Positions 20,362 through 29,645 of a stretch of DNA of 64,000 bases are shown in pieces. Location of the stretch: NCBI RefSeq assembly GCF_006540305.1, contig NZ_BJOR01000001.1, positions 1-64,000 on the forward strand, in the 5' to 3' direction. Numbering within the stretch: position 1 is the stretch's first letter; every line of letters starts with the position of its first letter. A model generated the notes under the pieces. The model saw nothing but the letters and a program-made list of their open reading frames with translations, was not told the origin of the DNA and made no database searches. Source of the DNA: Streptomyces sp. 6-11-2 (GTDB lineage Bacteria; Actinomycetota; Actinomycetes; Streptomycetales; Streptomycetaceae). Both the position numbers and the translations under genes were made by a program.

Positions 20362-23121
20362 ATGGTCCGACTCCCGGGTCGTACCGGCTCCCGGTCGGCC
20401 CGCCGTCCCAGCGGACGGCGTCTCCAGCTCGCGTCCGGCCCAGCCCGGCGGGCGCGCGAGCTGGCCGGGCATGGCCGATCGGGGCGGAGCAGACCGTCCG
20501 GGCTGCGATCGCTCGGCGGGCGCAGCGTCGCCGGGCAGGTGTTCCTGCTCCAGGTCGCCATCGTGGTGCTGCTGGTCGCGGCGGCCGTGGTGGCGCTGGT
20601 GCTTCAGGTGCGGCACGACAGCGACCAGGAGGCCCGCAACCGCTCGCTCGCCGTCGCCGAGACGTTCGCCAACGCCCCGGGCACCCGGGAGGCGCTCGCC
20701 GCCCCGGACCCGACGGCGGTGCTGCAAGCGCGGGCCGAGGCGGCCCGCAAGGAGGCGCACGTCGACTTCCTCGTCGTGATGAACACCAAGGGGGTCCGCT
20801 ACACCCACCCCGAGCCGGACCGTATCGGCCAGACGTTCGTCGGCACCATCCGGCCGGCGCTGGCCGGCGGCACGGTCGTCGAGCAGGTCGACGGGACGCT
20901 CGGGCCGCTGGTGCAGGCCGTGGTACCGGTCCGGGCGCCGGACGGCAAGGTGGTGGGCCTGGTGTCGGCCGGCATCACCACCAGGAACGCCGGCGGCCTC
21001 GCGGACCGGCAGCTGCCGGTCGTCCTGGGCGCCGCGGCCGTGGCGCTGGCCCTGGCCACGGCGGGGACCGCGCTGGTCACCCGCCGGCTGCTGCGCCAGA
21101 CCCACGGGCTCGGCCCCCGGGAGATGACCCGGATGTACGAGCACCACGACGCGGTGCTGCACTCCGTGCGGGAAGGCGTCATCATCGTCGGCGACGACGG
21201 AAGGCTGCTGCTGGCCAACGACGAGGCACAGCGACTGCTCGGCCTGCCCGAGGACGCCGAGCACCGGCCCGTGCTCGACCTCGGACTCGACCCCGGGACC
21301 GCCGAACTGCTGGCCTCCGGCCGGATCGCCACCGACGAGGTGCACCGGGTCGGCGACCGGCTGCTGGCGGTCAACCAGCGGCCCACGGACATGCCGGGCG
21401 GCCCGTCGGGCAGTGTGGCCACGCTGCGCGACTCCACGGAGCTGCGCGCCCTGTCCGGCCGGGCGGAGCAGGCGCGGGGGCGGCTCAGCCTGCTCTACGA
21501 CGCCGGGGTGGGCGTCGGCACGACCCTGGACGTGGCCCGGACCGCGGAGGAACTCGTCAAGGTCGCCGTTCCCCGGTTCGCGGACTTCGCCACCGTGGAC
21601 CTGTACGACGCCGTGCTGGCCGGCGAGGACCCGGATCCGGGGGCCGCGCTGCGCCGTACGGCCTGCGCCGGGATCCGCGAGAACACACCGCTCTACCCGC
21701 TGGGGCAGGAGATCCGCTTCGTCCCCTCCACTCCGCAGGCACTCAGCCTGAAGACCCGCCGGGCGGTCCTCGAGCCCCGGCTGGAGGCGGCCCCGGGCTG
21801 GCAGGCCCAGGACGTCGAGCGCACCGAGCGGGTGCTGGCGTTCGGCATCCACTCCCTGATCAGCGTGCCCGTGCGGGCGGGCAATCTGGTGCTGGGCCTG
21901 GTCAGCTTCTGGCGGTCGGAGAAGGACGAGCCCTTCGACTCCGAGGAGCTGGCCCTCGCCGAGGAACTGGTCGCCCGGGCCGCCGTCTCCATCGACAACG
22001 CCCGCCGCTACACCCGCGAGCACGGGCTGGCGGTCACCCTTCAGCGCAGCCTGCTGCCGCGCAGCCTGCCCGAGCAGAACGCGCTGGACATCGCCTACCG
22101 CTATCTGCCCGCGCAGGCGGGCGTGGGCGGGGACTGGTTCGACGTGCTGCCGCTGTCCGGGGCGCGGGTCGCGCTCGTCGTAGGCGACGTGGTCGGCCAC
22201 GGGCTGCACGCCGCGGCCACGATGGGGCGGCTGCGGACCGCGGTCAGCAACTTCTCCGCCCTGGACCTGCCGCCCGAGGAGCTGCTCGGGCTGCTGGACG
22301 AGCTGGTCGGCCGTATCGACCAGGACGAGACGGCGGACAGTGCCGGCGTGCCCGTCACCGGCGCGACCTGCATGTACGCGATCTACGATCCGGTCTCGCG
22401 CCGGTGCGCGGTCGCCCGCGCCGGCCATCCGCCGCCCGCCGTGGTCGGGCCCGACGGGGACGTGACGTTCCCCGACGTGCCCGCCGGCCCCCCGCTCGGG
22501 CTGGGCGGGCTGCCGTTCGAGACGGCGGAGCTGGAACTGGCGGAGGGCAGCCGGCTGGTCCTGTACACGGACGGGCTCGTGATGGACCGGGAGCGGGACA
22601 TCGACACGGGCCTCGAGCAGCTGCGCACCGCTCTCGCCTCGGCCGGCGAGTCGCCGGAGGACACGTGCCGGGCCGTCCTGGACGTCCGGCGGCCGTTCCG
22701 GCCGGTGGACGACATCGCCCTGCTCGTCGCCCGCACCCGTGCCCTGGGGCCCGGGCAGGTCGCCGAGTGGGACGTGCCCGGGGAGGCGGCGGCCGTCGGG
22801 GCCGTGCGCGCGGCGGTGAGCCGGCGGCTCGCGGAGTGGGGGCTGGAGGAGCTGACGTTCACCACCGAGCTGATCCTGAGCGAGCTGGTCACCAACGCGA
22901 TCCGGTACGGCGCCGAACCCATCCGGGTCCGGGTGCTGCGTGACCGCGCCCTGATCTGCGAGGTCTTCGACAGCAGCAACACCTCCCCGCACCTGCGCTA
23001 TGCGGCGAGCACGGACGAGGGAGGCCGCGGGCTGTTCCTCGTCGCGCAGCTCGCCGAGCGGTGGGGCACCCGCTACACGCCCACCGGCAAGGCCATATGG
23101 GCCGAGCAGCCGCTGCCCTGA
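20362..23121 (+). CDS. Membrane-bound SpoIIE-type phosphatase with sensor, PAS, GAF and anti-sigma kinase domains
   Basis: A 919-residue multidomain regulator. Order: arginine-rich cytoplasmic tail; TM1 (about 58-81); extracytoplasmic single-Cache sensor (about 83-215, with YTHPEPDRIGQTFVG); TM2 (about 219-240); PAS (about 255-360); GAF (about 385-550); PP2C/SpoIIE phosphatase (about 565-775, with GGDWFDVLPL and VGDVVGHGLHAA); and an RsbW-like HATPase (about 780-915, with ELVTNAIRYG). Such proteins dephosphorylate anti-anti-sigma factors and the kinase domain phosphorylates them, setting a sigma-factor switch. No partner STAS gene lies beside it, so the target is unknown. ATG 20362 is the only reasonable start. 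Confidence 0.92.
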   Translation: MVRLPGRTGSRSARRPSGRRLQLASGPARRARELAGHGRSGRSRPSGLRSLGGRSVAGQVFLLQVAIVVLLVAAAVVALVLQVRHDSDQEARNRSLAVAETFANAPGTREALAAPDPTAVLQARAEAARKEAHVDFLVVMNTKGVRYTHPEPDRIGQTFVGTIRPALAGGTVVEQVDGTLGPLVQAVVPVRAPDGKVVGLVSAGITTRNAGGLADRQLPVVLGAAAVALALATAGTALVTRRLLRQTHGLGPREMTRMYEHHDAVLHSVREGVIIVGDDGRLLLANDEAQRLLGLPEDAEHRPVLDLGLDPGTAELLASGRIATDEVHRVGDRLLAVNQRPTDMPGGPSGSVATLRDSTELRALSGRAEQARGRLSLLYDAGVGVGTTLDVARTAEELVKVAVPRFADFATVDLYDAVLAGEDPDPGAALRRTACAGIRENTPLYPLGQEIRFVPSTPQALSLKTRRAVLEPRLEAAPGWQAQDVERTERVLAFGIHSLISVPVRAGNLVLGLVSFWRSEKDEPFDSEELALAEELVARAAVSIDNARRYTREHGLAVTLQRSLLPRSLPEQNALDIAYRYLPAQAGVGGDWFDVLPLSGARVALVVGDVVGHGLHAAATMGRLRTAVSNFSALDLPPEELLGLLDELVGRIDQDETADSAGVPVTGATCMYAIYDPVSRRCAVARAGHPPPAVVGPDGDVTFPDVPAGPPLGLGGLPFETAELELAEGSRLVLYTDGLVMDRERDIDTGLEQLRTALASAGESPEDTCRAVLDVRRPFRPVDDIALLVARTRALGPGQVAEWDVPGEAAAVGAVRAAVSRRLAEWGLEELTFTTELILSELVTNAIRYGAEPIRVRVLRDRALICEVFDSSNTSPHLRYAASTDEGGRGLFLVAQLAERWGTRYTPTGKAIWAEQPLP

Positions 23122-23210
23122 GCCGCCTTCTCCCCGCCTCTCCCACTTCTGCCACCTCTGCCACCTCTTCTGCCACCTCTCCCACAGTCGAGTCACTTGG
23201 AGCCCTTTTG

Positions 23211-24035
23211 GTGCACGACACCCCCGGAACGACCGCGCCGGCCGGCGCGGCCCGCCGCAGCGTCCTCGCCCTGATCGGCGGCTCGCTCGTCGCCCTCCCG
23301 CTCCTCGGCGCCCGGGGCGTCGCCGCGGCCCCGGGCCTGGACAGCCCCGCGAAGAAGGAGATCGCCATGAAACTGGTGTCGAGCGCGGAGAACTCCACGC
23401 TCGACTGGAAGGCCCAGTACGCGTACATCGAGGACCTCGGCGACGGACGCGGCTACACGGCCGGCATCGTCGGCTTCTGCTCCGGCACCGGCGACATGCT
23501 CGGCCTGGTGCGGCACTACACCGACCGCAGGCCGCGCAACGTACTGGCCGGGTACCTCCCGGCACTGCGCCGCGTGCACGGCACCGACTCGCACGGGGGA
23601 CTGGACCCCGGCTTCCCCGAGGACTGGCGCCGGGCGGCGCGGGACACCGCGTTCCAGCGGGCCCAGAACGACGAGCGCGACCGCGTCTACTTCGACCCGG
23701 CCGTCGCACAGGGCAAGGCCGACGGGCTGCGCGCCCTCGGCCAGTTCGCCTACTACGACGCGATCGTGATGCACGGCGGCGGTGGCCTGACCGGCTTCCG
23801 CGGCATCCGCGAGCGGGCCTTGCGCACGGCCCTCCCCCCGGCCCGGGGCGGCGACGAGGTGACGTATCTGAACGCGTTCCTCGACGCACGCCTGTGGGCC
23901 ATGCGACAGGAGCCGGCCCACCGTGAGACCAGCAGGGTCGACACCGGGCAGCGGGTCTTCCTGCGCCAGGGCAACCTCGATCTGGAACCGCCGCTGGACT
24001 GGAAGGTGTACGGGGACGGCTACCGCATCCGCTAA
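23211..24035 (+). CDS. GH46 chitosanase, secreted
   Basis: A 274-residue endo-chitosanase hydrolysing beta-1,4 links of chitosan. It is close to the Streptomyces sp. N174 enzyme. The catalytic acid Glu is in LVSSAENSTLDW and the base Asp in GDGRGYTAG, both intact, and GFCSGTGDML and QFAYYDAIVMHG also match. The signal peptide has a twin arginine (AARRSVLALIGG), consistent with Tat export of this family, with cleavage near the AAA-P junction. GTG at 23211 has TTGGAG upstream at good spacing. The preceding 60 bases are almost pure pyrimidine on this strand. I did not find a CsnR-type operator. Confidence 0.95.
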   Translation: MHDTPGTTAPAGAARRSVLALIGGSLVALPLLGARGVAAAPGLDSPAKKEIAMKLVSSAENSTLDWKAQYAYIEDLGDGRGYTAGIVGFCSGTGDMLGLVRHYTDRRPRNVLAGYLPALRRVHGTDSHGGLDPGFPEDWRRAARDTAFQRAQNDERDRVYFDPAVAQGKADGLRALGQFAYYDAIVMHGGGGLTGFRGIRERALRTALPPARGGDEVTYLNAFLDARLWAMRQEPAHRETSRVDTGQRVFLRQGNLDLEPPLDWKVYGDGYRIR

Positions 24036-24066
24036 CGCCGCGGCGGACCGAGGGCCGCGGTCGGTG

Positions 24067-25911
24067 TCAGCCCAGGGCGCGGTCGAGGTTGTAGGCCGCG
24101 CTGATCAGGGACAGGTGCGTGAAGGCCTGGGGAAAGTTGCCCTGCTGCTCGCCGGTGGGGCCGATCTCCTCGGCGTACAGGCCGAGGTGGTTGGCGTAGG
24201 TGAGCATCTTCTCGAAGGCGAGTCGGGCCTCGTCGAGTCGGCCGGCCCGGGTGAGGGCCTCGACGTACCAGAAGGAGCAGATGGAGAACGTGCCCTCGTC
24301 GCCGCGCAGCCCGTCGGGGCTGGCCTGCGGGTCGTACCGGTAGACGAGCGAGTCGGAGACCAGGTCGCCGGTCAGCGCGTCGAGGGTGGACAGCCACTTG
24401 GGATCGGTCGGCGCGATGAACTTCGCCAGCGGCATCATCAGCACGGCGGCGTCCAGTACGTCGCCGTCCTCGTACTGGACGAAGGCCTGCCGCCCGGCGG
24501 ACCAGCCGCGGTCCATGATGCGGCGGTAGATCGCGTCCCGGCTCTGCCGCCAGCGGGGCAGGTCGGCGGGCAGGCCGCGGCGGTTGGCCAGCCGCATGGC
24601 GCGTTCGACGGCCACCCAGCACATCAGGCGCGAGTACAGGAAGTTCTGCCTGCCGCCCCGGGTCTCCCACACCCCCTCGTCGGGCTGGTCCCAGTTCTCG
24701 CAGACCCATTCCACCAGCGCGGACACGTCGTCCCACTGGTCGCTGGAGATCGGCTGGGCCCACTTGTCGAAGAGGTAGATCGAGTCGATCAGGGCGCCGT
24801 AGATGTCGAGCTGGAGCTGGTCGGCGGCGGCGTTGCCGACCCGTACGGGCGCGGAACCCCGGTGTCCCTCCAGGTGGCCGAGTTCGCGTTCGGGCAGTTC
24901 GCTGCGGCCGTCGATGCCGTACATGATCTGCAGCGGGCCGGTCGCCTTGCCGTCGCCGGGGCTGATGTGCCGGGTCAGGAAGCGCATGAACGCCTCGGCC
25001 TCGCCGGCGAAGCCGAGCCGCAGCAGCGCGTAGACGGCGAACGCGGCGTCGCGCACCCAGACGTAGCGGTAGTCCCAGTTGCGCTCACCGCCGACCCGCT
25101 CGGGCAGGCTCGTGGTGGGGGCGGCGACGATGGCGCCGGTCGGGGCGTAGGTGAGCAGTTTCAGGGTGAGGGCGGAGCGGTGGACCATCTCGCGCCAGCG
25201 GCCGCGGTATCGGGACTGCGCGAGCCAGCGGCGCCAGTAGGCGACCGTGGCGCAGAACTGGTCCTCGGCCTCGGCGTGGGCGCACCGCCGTGGGACCACC
25301 TCGCCGCCGACCTGGTCCAGCGCGAAGACGGCCGACTCGCCCTCGGCGAGCTTGAAGTCCGCGCGCAGGTCCGTGCCGTCGCTCTCCAGGGGCACGGTGG
25401 ACGTCAGGGCGAGGGACAGGGTCGCCGACTCGAACAGGGCCGTGCATCCCTCCATCCGGACCGTGTGCGGGTCGGCGCCGTAGTTGAAGCGGGGAGCCAC
25501 CCGGGCGCGGAACGGAAGGGTGCCGCGCACGCACAGCACGCGCCGGATGAGCCGGTGCCGTTCGGTCTCGGCGGATCCCTGCCGGTCTCCGCTCACCGGC
25601 ATGAAGTCCTGCACCTCGCCGACGCCGTCCTCGGTGAAGAACCGGGTGATCAGCACGTTGGTGTCGGGGAAGTAGAACTGCTTGGTGTGCGCCGCCTCGG
25701 CCGCGGCGAGCTCGAAACTGCCACCGCGCTCGGCGTCCAGGATCGCGGCGAAGACGCTCGGGGCGTCGAAGGCGGGGCAGCAGTACCAGTCGATCGTGCC
25801 GTCGGTGCCGACGAGGGCGACACTGCGCAGGTCGCCGATCAGGCCGTGGTCGGCGATCGGAACGTAGCGGGATGTGCCCGTCTCGGGCCCTCGGCTTCGG
25901 GTGTCGGCCAT
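24067..25911 (-). CDS. GH15 family glucoamylase/trehalase-like glycoside hydrolase
   Basis: A 614-residue cytoplasmic protein (no signal peptide). An N-terminal beta-sandwich (about 1-230; IADHGLIGDLRSVALVG and DGTIDWYCCP) precedes an (alpha/alpha)6 catalytic domain. Family motifs include NWDYRYVWVRDAAF with its catalytic-region acid, and EEIGPTGEQQGNFPQAFTHL with the second acid. Close actinobacterial relatives are described as GH15 trehalases or glucoamylases, so the substrate (trehalose or a maltodextrin) is not certain. ATG 25911 has a perfect AGGAGG nine bases before it. It converges with the chitosanase gene. Confidence 0.9.
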   Translation of the reverse strand: MADTRSRGPETGTSRYVPIADHGLIGDLRSVALVGTDGTIDWYCCPAFDAPSVFAAILDAERGGSFELAAAEAAHTKQFYFPDTNVLITRFFTEDGVGEVQDFMPVSGDRQGSAETERHRLIRRVLCVRGTLPFRARVAPRFNYGADPHTVRMEGCTALFESATLSLALTSTVPLESDGTDLRADFKLAEGESAVFALDQVGGEVVPRRCAHAEAEDQFCATVAYWRRWLAQSRYRGRWREMVHRSALTLKLLTYAPTGAIVAAPTTSLPERVGGERNWDYRYVWVRDAAFAVYALLRLGFAGEAEAFMRFLTRHISPGDGKATGPLQIMYGIDGRSELPERELGHLEGHRGSAPVRVGNAAADQLQLDIYGALIDSIYLFDKWAQPISSDQWDDVSALVEWVCENWDQPDEGVWETRGGRQNFLYSRLMCWVAVERAMRLANRRGLPADLPRWRQSRDAIYRRIMDRGWSAGRQAFVQYEDGDVLDAAVLMMPLAKFIAPTDPKWLSTLDALTGDLVSDSLVYRYDPQASPDGLRGDEGTFSICSFWYVEALTRAGRLDEARLAFEKMLTYANHLGLYAEEIGPTGEQQGNFPQAFTHLSLISAAYNLDRALG

Positions 25912-26111
25912 CGCGGCTGCCTCCTGTCCCCTCCCTGTCCCCCCTCGCACGGACCGGTACTCGCGGCTGTTGCGGTTCCTCCAGCTTAGGAGCGGTCTTC
26001 CGGATGCAGGGTGCCGTCCGACGGGCAATCGTGGGAGGAGGTCCCGCTCCCGCAGCACGAGGGCCGCACTCCGGACCCGGGCGGGGACCCAGCCGGACCC
26101 GAGGAGGCCAC

Positions 26112-26318
26112 ATGTCGACGTCACAACCCGATGCATCCCGTGAGCCCGGGGAGCGCTGCACCCCGGACGACGTGCTCCACGCCCGTACCGGCACCGACGT
26201 CTCGCCCGAGGACGTGGTGCTGGCCGCGGGCCGCGACATCACCCCGCGCAACCTGGAGTGGGCCAAGCGCAAGATCGAGACGGAGGGCCCGGCCGCCCTG
26301 GACAAGCTGTTGCCCTAG
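26112..26318 (+). CDS. Small hypothetical protein, 68 residues
   Basis: A short hydrophilic protein behind a strong GAGGAGG ribosome site. It has no signal peptide or membrane segment. The sequence has an acidic N-terminal half with one cysteine and a C-terminal helix ([24 protein letters not shown]). Codon use is fully Streptomyces-like, which supports a real gene. I do not recognise a function. It is divergent from the GH15 gene and is followed by a hairpin before the transhydrogenase gene. Confidence 0.7.
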   Translation: MSTSQPDASREPGERCTPDDVLHARTGTDVSPEDVVLAAGRDITPRNLEWAKRKIETEGPAALDKLLP

Positions 26319-26335
26319 CTCTTCCCGGGCGCGTG

Positions 26336-26373
26336 CGAAAGGGATCGGAGCCCTGTCGTTCCGGTCCCTTTCG
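26336..26373. terminator. 14-bp hairpin after the 68-residue gene
   Basis: Arms 26336-26349 and 26360-26373 pair over 14 bases with one T-G wobble, and a T-rich tail follows. It separates the small gene from sthA, 45 bases upstream of the latter's start. Confidence 0.75.
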
Positions 26374-26418
26374 TTCGTCCCTTTCGCTGGGGGGCGTCGC
26401 TCTGCGAGACTCCGGGGC

Positions 26419-27822
26419 GTGCCCGACTTCGACATGATCGTCATAGGATCCGGACCGGGTGGCCAGAAGGCCGCCATCGCCGCGGCCAAGCTCGGCCGCC
26501 GGGTCGCTGTCGTCGACAGACCCGACATGGTCGGCGGGGTCTCGATCCACACCGGAACCATTCCCTCCAAGACCCTGCGTGAGGCGGTGCTCTACCTCAC
26601 CGGACTCACCCAGCGTGATCTGTACGGTCAGAGCTACCGGCTGAAGGAGGACATCACCGTCGCCGATCTGACCGCACGCACCCAGCACGTGGTGGGCCTC
26701 GAGGTCGACGTCATCCGCAGCCAGCTCTCCCGCAACCATGTGGCCCTGCTCGCCGGGACCGGCCGCTTCGTCGACGGGCACACCGTCGCGCTGCGCGAAG
26801 TGACCGGTGAGGAAAGGCTGCTGACGGCCGAGCACATCGTCATCGCGACCGGTACCCGGCCGGCCCGTCCGGACAGCGTGGAGTTCGACGGACGCACCAT
26901 CATGGACTCCGACAACGTGCTCACGCTGGAGCGGGTGCCGCGGTCGATGGTCATCGTCGGCGCCGGGGTCATCGGGATGGAGTACGCCTCCATGTTCGCC
27001 GCGCTCGGCAGCAGGGTGACCGTCGTCGAACGGCGGCCGGGCATGCTCGACATGTGCGACGTCGAGATCGTGGAGTCGCTCCGCTACCACCTGCGGGACC
27101 TCGCCGTCACCTTCCGCTTCGGGGAGACGGTGGCCGCCGTGGAGCGGCACGAGAACGGCACGCTCACCGTGTTGGAGAGCGGCAAGAAGATACCGGCCGA
27201 CGCGGTGATGTACTCGGCGGGCCGGCAGGGTCTCACCGACGGACTCGACCTGGAGAAGGCCGGGTTGAGCGCCGACGCGCGCGGCCGGATCGCGGTCGAC
27301 GAGCACTACCGCACGCAGGTGCCGCACATCTACGCGGTCGGCGACGTGATCGGCTTCCCCGCGCTCGCGGCGACCTCGATGGAACAGGGGCGGGCGGCGG
27401 CGTACCACGCCTGCGGGGAGCCGGTCGGCAGGATGGGCGGCCTTCAGCCGATCGGCATCTACACGATCCCGGAGATCAGCTTCGTCGGGCGGACCGAGGA
27501 CCAGCTCACCGAGGACCGGGTGCCGTTCGAGGTGGGCGTCTCGCGCTACCGGGAGCTGGCCCGCGGGCAGATCATCGGCGACTCGCACGGCATGCTGAAG
27601 CTGCTGGTCTCGCCGGAGGACCGCACGCTGCTCGGGGTGCACTGCTTCGGCGCCGGGGCCACCGAACTCATCCACATCGGGCAGACGGTGATGGGCTGCG
27701 GCGGCACCGTGGACTACCTGGTCGACGCGGTGTTCAACTACCCGACGCTCGCGGAGTCGTACAAGGTGGCCGCCCTGGACGCGACGAACAAGCTGCGGCA
27801 GATCGACCGGATCGGGGGCTGA
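26419..27822 (+). CDS. sthA: Soluble (Si-specific) NAD(P)+ transhydrogenase
   Basis: A 467-residue flavoprotein of the pyridine-nucleotide disulfide oxidoreductase fold that transfers hydride between NADPH and NAD+. The FAD-binding motif [19 protein letters not shown] is at the N-terminus. The usual redox-active CxxxxC is absent: the segment reads [18 protein letters not shown], as expected for SthA rather than lipoamide dehydrogenase or mercuric reductase. The NAD motif is [17 protein letters not shown], and the C-terminal dimerisation domain ends with [20 protein letters not shown] at 26419 is the start, giving [10 protein letters not shown]; no strong ribosome site precedes it. Confidence 0.93.
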   Translation: MPDFDMIVIGSGPGGQKAAIAAAKLGRRVAVVDRPDMVGGVSIHTGTIPSKTLREAVLYLTGLTQRDLYGQSYRLKEDITVADLTARTQHVVGLEVDVIRSQLSRNHVALLAGTGRFVDGHTVALREVTGEERLLTAEHIVIATGTRPARPDSVEFDGRTIMDSDNVLTLERVPRSMVIVGAGVIGMEYASMFAALGSRVTVVERRPGMLDMCDVEIVESLRYHLRDLAVTFRFGETVAAVERHENGTLTVLESGKKIPADAVMYSAGRQGLTDGLDLEKAGLSADARGRIAVDEHYRTQVPHIYAVGDVIGFPALAATSMEQGRAAAYHACGEPVGRMGGLQPIGIYTIPEISFVGRTEDQLTEDRVPFEVGVSRYRELARGQIIGDSHGMLKLLVSPEDRTLLGVHCFGAGATELIHIGQTVMGCGGTVDYLVDAVFNYPTLAESYKVAALDATNKLRQIDRIGG

Positions 27823-27833
27823 CCCGGGCCGGG

Positions 27834-28252
27834 TCAGGACTGGGTGCCGTCGTCCGGCAGCGTGTCGTCGTCGACGACGTGGACAGCGGCGATGTGGACG
27901 GCGGCCTCCTCGGCGCCGGCGGCTCCCGCGTCGACGCCCATGTCGGCGGCGACCTCCTCCTCGGTGGTGTCGCCACGGCGCCCTCGTCCGGGGCGACGAG
28001 GCAGCCGGCGCGGTCCCTGCCTGCCTCTGGGCAGACCGGTTCGCCCTCGCCGCCGGGCAGATCGCCCACCCCGTCGCCTTCGGGCCCGCCCTCGTCGGGC
28101 CGCTCCCGCGCCGGCCGCCGGCCGACGCTCTCGCCCGCGTGCTGTCCGGCGGCCGTCGTGCCGTACTTGGTGACGCCCAGCGGCTTCTCCGGCGGGGAGC
28201 AGCCCTCGTCGAGGACGTCGTCGCAGGTCCGCTCCCCCACCGCGTTCTCCAT
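27834..28252 (-). pseudogene. Frameshifted DUF5709 family gene
   Basis: The minus strand first encodes a recognisable DUF5709 N-terminal half (DVLDEGCSPPEKPLGV, then GDGVGDLPGGEGEPV and GCLVAPDEGAVA). Just after this, near 27983, one base is missing: the expected C-terminal half (DTTEEEVAADMGVDAGAAGA, then EEAAVHIAAVHVVDD up to TGA at 27834) continues in another frame. Family-conserved LDERLARE is also degraded to a GRRPARERP-like string. DUF5709 proteins are small acidic actinobacterial proteins of unknown role. Either the gene is decaying or one base was lost in sequencing. The upstream start is uncertain. Confidence 0.75.
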
Positions 28253-28307
28253 GTCCGGCGGCGCGGCGTCCGCGTGCTCCTCGTGGGAGGGGGTGGTCCC
28301 GCGTCCG

Positions 28308-29645
28308 TCAGGCGGACAGCAGTCCGCGGCCGAGCCAGTCGGAGGAGTCGCGGACGCCGGGCAGGGCGAAGAAGTAGCCGCCGCCGGTCGGGGAGATGTA
28401 GTCGACGAGGGGTTCGTCGATCAGCCGGGTCTGCGTGGCCTCGAACTGGCGGACGACATCCTGCTGGTAGCAGCAGAAGGCCAGGCCCATGTCGAGGTTG
28501 CCGACGTTGTCGACGCCGCGGTCGTAGTTGTAGCCGCGGCGCAGGATGCGGGAGGCGTCGGTGCCGGCGGTGCGCGGGTTGGCCAGCCGGATGTGGGAGT
28601 CCAGCGGGATCGCCGTGCCCTTGGGGTCCTTGGCGTAGTGGGGGACGTCGGTCTCCTTGGCGCCGTCCAGCGGGGCGCCCGTGTCCTTGCGGCGGCCGAA
28701 CATCTTCTCCTGCTCGGTCAGCGACACCCGGTCCCAGAACTCCACCAGCATGCGGATGATCCGGATCACCTGGTAGCTGCCGCCGGCCGCCCAGGCCGGC
28801 TCGCCCTGCCCGTCGCCCACCCAGACCAGGCGGCTCATCTCCCGGGCGGAGGCGACATCCGGGTTGGCGATGCCGTCCTTGAAACCGAGCAGGTTGCGCT
28901 GGGCGCCGGTGGGGCGCGGACCGCTCTGGAAGCCGTCGACGCGCCACTTGATCTGCAGAGCGCCCCGGGTGTGCCGGGCGATGTCGCGCAATGCGTGCAG
29001 CACCGTGTCCTGGCGGTCGGCGCAGATCTGGAGGGACAGGTCTCCGTGGCACTCGGCGGGGTTCAGGTTGTCGTTGGGGAAGGTCCGCATGGGGGTGAGC
29101 CGGCGCGGTATCGCCTTGGCCAGCCCGAAGCGTTCGTCGAAGAGGGAGGCACCGACGCCGACGGTGACGGTGAGGGCGTCGGCGGGGATCTCGGGACCGA
29201 GGATGCCGTTGTCGGAGGGCGGGGCGCCGACGCCCAGGTCGGTGGGGGTGCCGCCGGCGGTGAGGAAGCGGGCCCGCTCGGTGATGGTCCGCAGCAGTCC
29301 GGCGAGTTCCTCGCGGTTCTCGGCGATGACGTCGAAGGAGACGAAGGCGGCGGCCGCGGGGGCGGGCGTGAGGACGCCTGCCTGGTGGACGCCGTGGAAC
29401 GGGACCGCTGCCGCGCCGGTGCCGTCCGCGGCGTGCGCCTGGCCCGCGCCGCTCCGGGCGAGGGTGAAGCCGCCACCCGCCAGGACCGCGCCGGCGGCAC
29501 CGGCGCCCAGGGCCGTCTTGACGAAGGTGCGGCGCCCGTGGCCGGCGGGGCAGCCACCCTCGGGTGCGGACGTTTCGGCGGACGGCATGGAGCGGTTCCC
29601 TTCGGTACGTACGGTCTCGGGTGTCATGGCGCGTGGTGCGGTCAT
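28308..29645 (-). CDS. efeB: Deferrochelatase/peroxidase EfeB (DyP-type)
   Basis: A 445-residue DyP-type heme peroxidase of the EfeUOB system. A twin-arginine signal ([23 protein letters not shown]) exports it folded with heme. The DyP motif [10 protein letters not shown] (GxxDG with the distal Asp) and a C-terminal heme-ligand region are present. EfeB oxidises Fe(II) or helps to extract iron outside the membrane. ATG 29645 shares one base with the stop of the efeUO gene (TGATG), which suggests coupling. ATG 29588, with GAAGGGAA upstream, would give a shorter n-region before the twin arginines and is a serious alternative start. Confidence 0.94.
   Translation of the reverse strand: MTAPRAMTPETVRTEGNRSMPSAETSAPEGGCPAGHGRRTFVKTALGAGAAGAVLAGGGFTLARSGAGQAHAADGTGAAAVPFHGVHQAGVLTPAPAAAAFVSFDVIAENREELAGLLRTITERARFLTAGGTPTDLGVGAPPSDNGILGPEIPADALTVTVGVGASLFDERFGLAKAIPRRLTPMRTFPNDNLNPAECHGDLSLQICADRQDTVLHALRDIARHTRGALQIKWRVDGFQSGPRPTGAQRNLLGFKDGIANPDVASAREMSRLVWVGDGQGEPAWAAGGSYQVIRIIRMLVEFWDRVSLTEQEKMFGRRKDTGAPLDGAKETDVPHYAKDPKGTAIPLDSHIRLANPRTAGTDASRILRRGYNYDRGVDNVGNLDMGLAFCCYQQDVVRQFEATQTRLIDEPLVDYISPTGGGYFFALPGVRDSSDWLGRGLLSA

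Noticed and set aside
23122..23210. CsnR-type operator before the chitosanase gene
   Set aside because: No AGGAAACCTTTCCT-like palindrome is present, only a polypyrimidine tract.
26419..27822. Dihydrolipoamide dehydrogenase or mercuric reductase
   Set aside because: The redox-active cysteine pair is missing ([13 protein letters not shown]), which excludes both.
28308..29645. Calling the DyP protein a dye-degrading lignin peroxidase
   Set aside because: Its tight coupling to EfeUO and the Tat signal make EfeB the simpler assignment.
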